Assembly: GCA_035455185.1 (NCBI GenBank)
Contig: DATIFQ010000345.1
Coordinates: 1-15,036, forward strand
Length of the DNA: 15,036 nucleotides
DNA from: JAEHDI01 sp035455185
Lineage (GTDB): Bacteria; Acidobacteriota; Terriglobia; Bryobacterales; Bryobacteraceae
Direction: 5' to 3'
Each line of letters opens with the position of its first letter. The first letter of the stretch is position 1. The translations under genes were made by a program, and so were the position numbers. Positions 14,075 to 15,036 of this stretch are shown here, piece by piece. The notes beneath the pieces were generated by a model. That model made no database searches and was not told where the DNA came from. It saw only the letters and a list, made by a program, of their open reading frames with translations.

Positions 14075-15036
14075 TCAGCCCTTGATCCCATGCTCGTGCA
14101 GCCTGCGACGCAGGATGGCCTGGGAGTCGGTAAAAACCTTGCGAATTCTTTCGAAACGCTCCCGATCCGGCCGCGTCGCTAGGGTCTCCACCCAGGTCTG
14201 CGCGGCCTCAATCTGCGTCAGCATGTACGCTGCCGCCGTTTCGGAGAAAACCTCCTGTCCGGGAACTTGCACATACACCGGGGAGGTGTGCGCAAGCAAT
14301 CTGGGACGCACTTTCGAGGAGCAACGCGCAGCCAGCCAACCCGGTCCCGGCACCCGGACACGCTCCTTCAGCGTGATCTCTCGAGCCCCCTCATGGTTCT
14401 CTCGCGAGGCCACCACACGACCATTCCACACGACTTCCACGCGATGCAAAGGCATGGTGGACCGTGCCTGAGCCAGAACCTCGATGTTGCCGCCGCCCTG
14501 CCCCAAGCCGATCTCCTGGCCCGGTACACGGCCGTCTGCTTCAAAGAGCAGCAGCGGGCCGGTGGTCAGGAATGTGTTGCCGTTACGCACCGCCCTGGCC
14601 CAGTTGGCCTGATTCACCAGCGCACCTCCCAGTTGTGCATAGGTGCGGTTTTCGCCAACAGCCGTCCCCGCTCCCATTTTGTCGGTCCCCCCCACTACCG
14701 GAAGCCTGTAGCCGCAGTTCAGGGAACGGTACCAGTGCAGAAACCGGAGACCATAGTCAGGATAGAGCTCCACCGCATCGATCTTGCCCAGGACGGTGTC
14801 CGCCGCCTGCTCGCCCGCCGGATAAGGAAAGTGAACGGACACGGCCAGTCCCCCCTGCCTGCGACAGGCGTCAGCCCAGTCCGCCAGAGTATCCCACAGA
14901 GGGTCGCCGTGGTAGCTCTCCCGCGGGCCGGCGGAGGACATCGGAAACACAACTCTGCCCAGCACGCCCAAGTGACCGAGTATGTGTTGCCTGTTCTTGG
15001 TCCCCATCCACACGACCGTGTCGCCATCGCGCGACA
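14075..15036 (-). CDS. CehA/McbA family PHP-type metallohydrolase, C-terminal part (partial)
   Basis: The last 319 residues of a larger protein are present. The frame is open through the right edge; a GTG at 15011-15013 is internal, since coding continues upstream with RDGDTV. HILGHLGVLG near the start, HFPYPAGEQAAD, the VELYPDY strand and VGGTDKMGAG (Asp codon 14681-14683) match the metal-binding PHP-like core. NWARAVRNGNTFLTTGPLL followed by a beta-rich C-terminal domain is characteristic of CehA/McbA proteins. The founding members hydrolyse the carbamate insecticide carbaryl, but most of the family has no known substrate. The gene is on the same strand as the Mo hydroxylase operon and 234 bp upstream of it, probably as a separate unit. 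The missing N-terminus would show whether a signal peptide is present. Confidence 0.8.
   Translation of the reverse strand, partial: SRDGDTVVWMGTKNRQHILGHLGVLGRVVFPMSSAGPRESYHGDPLWDTLADWADACRRQGGLAVSVHFPYPAGEQAADTVLGKIDAVELYPDYGLRFLHWYRSLNCGYRLPVVGGTDKMGAGTAVGENRTYAQLGGALVNQANWARAVRNGNTFLTTGPLLLFEADGRVPGQEIGLGQGGGNIEVLAQARSTMPLHRVEVVWNGRVVASRENHEGAREITLKERVRVPGPGWLAARCSSKVRPRLLAHTSPVYVQVPGQEVFSETAAAYMLTQIEAAQTWVETLATRPDRERFERIRKVFTDSQAILRRRLHEHGIKG

Noticed and set aside
1..15036. CRISPR array, tRNA genes, transposases, phage genes or toxin-antitoxin pairs
   Set aside because: No regularly spaced repeats, no tRNA-like cloverleaf, and no protein with a matching motif was found on reading both strands.

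Overview
The window is GC-rich bacterial chromosome with tightly packed genes and no sign of phage, plasmid, insertion sequence, tRNA, rRNA or CRISPR. The gene types point to an environmental Acidobacteriota, most likely of the Solibacter/Bryobacter type. The grounds are a Tat-signal Gfo/Idh/MocA oxidoreductase, a Tat-signal VOC protein, an IorAB-like molybdenum hydroxylase with a Tat signal on its large subunit, and abundant secreted peptidases. This placement is inference from gene content, not from a marker phylogeny.

Left part (1-2851): the possible tail of an upstream gene, then an unrecognised seven-helix membrane protein (105-758), a Tat-exported Gfo/Idh/MocA oxidoreductase (868-2232) with a clear sigma70 promoter overlapping the previous stop codon, and a phosphinothricin-type GNAT acetyltransferase (2295-2789). 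A short motif, GAAATGGGGG(T)CTGACT, lies just behind both the oxidoreductase and the GNAT gene. An inverted copy behind the convergent aspS completes a long hairpin at 2788-2851.

Middle part (2852-9261): a hisS-aspS operon on the minus strand, 15 bp apart, with hisS starting at TTG. Divergent from it is a plus-strand pair that overlaps by 43 bp: a secreted DPP5-like S9 peptidase and a secreted M19 membrane-dipeptidase homologue. The pair looks like a two-step route from peptides to dipeptides to free amino acids outside the cytoplasm. An APC-family amino acid permease (11186-9855, minus) nearby could import the products.

Right part (9302-15036): a Tat-signal VOC (glyoxalase-fold) protein with its own promoter, convergent with the APC permease. 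Next, on the minus strand, is a two-gene molybdenum hydroxylase operon: a [2Fe-2S] subunit and a molybdopterin subunit joined by an ATGA stop/start overlap. The window ends inside a minus-strand CehA/McbA-type PHP metallohydrolase whose N-terminus lies beyond the edge.

Most of the window is ordinary metabolism. The signals most worth a second look are the gene-end repeat and hairpin around the GNAT gene, the secreted peptidase pair, the cluster of Tat substrates, and the substrate-orphan Mo hydroxylase. I see no complete, clearly new defence or mobile system.
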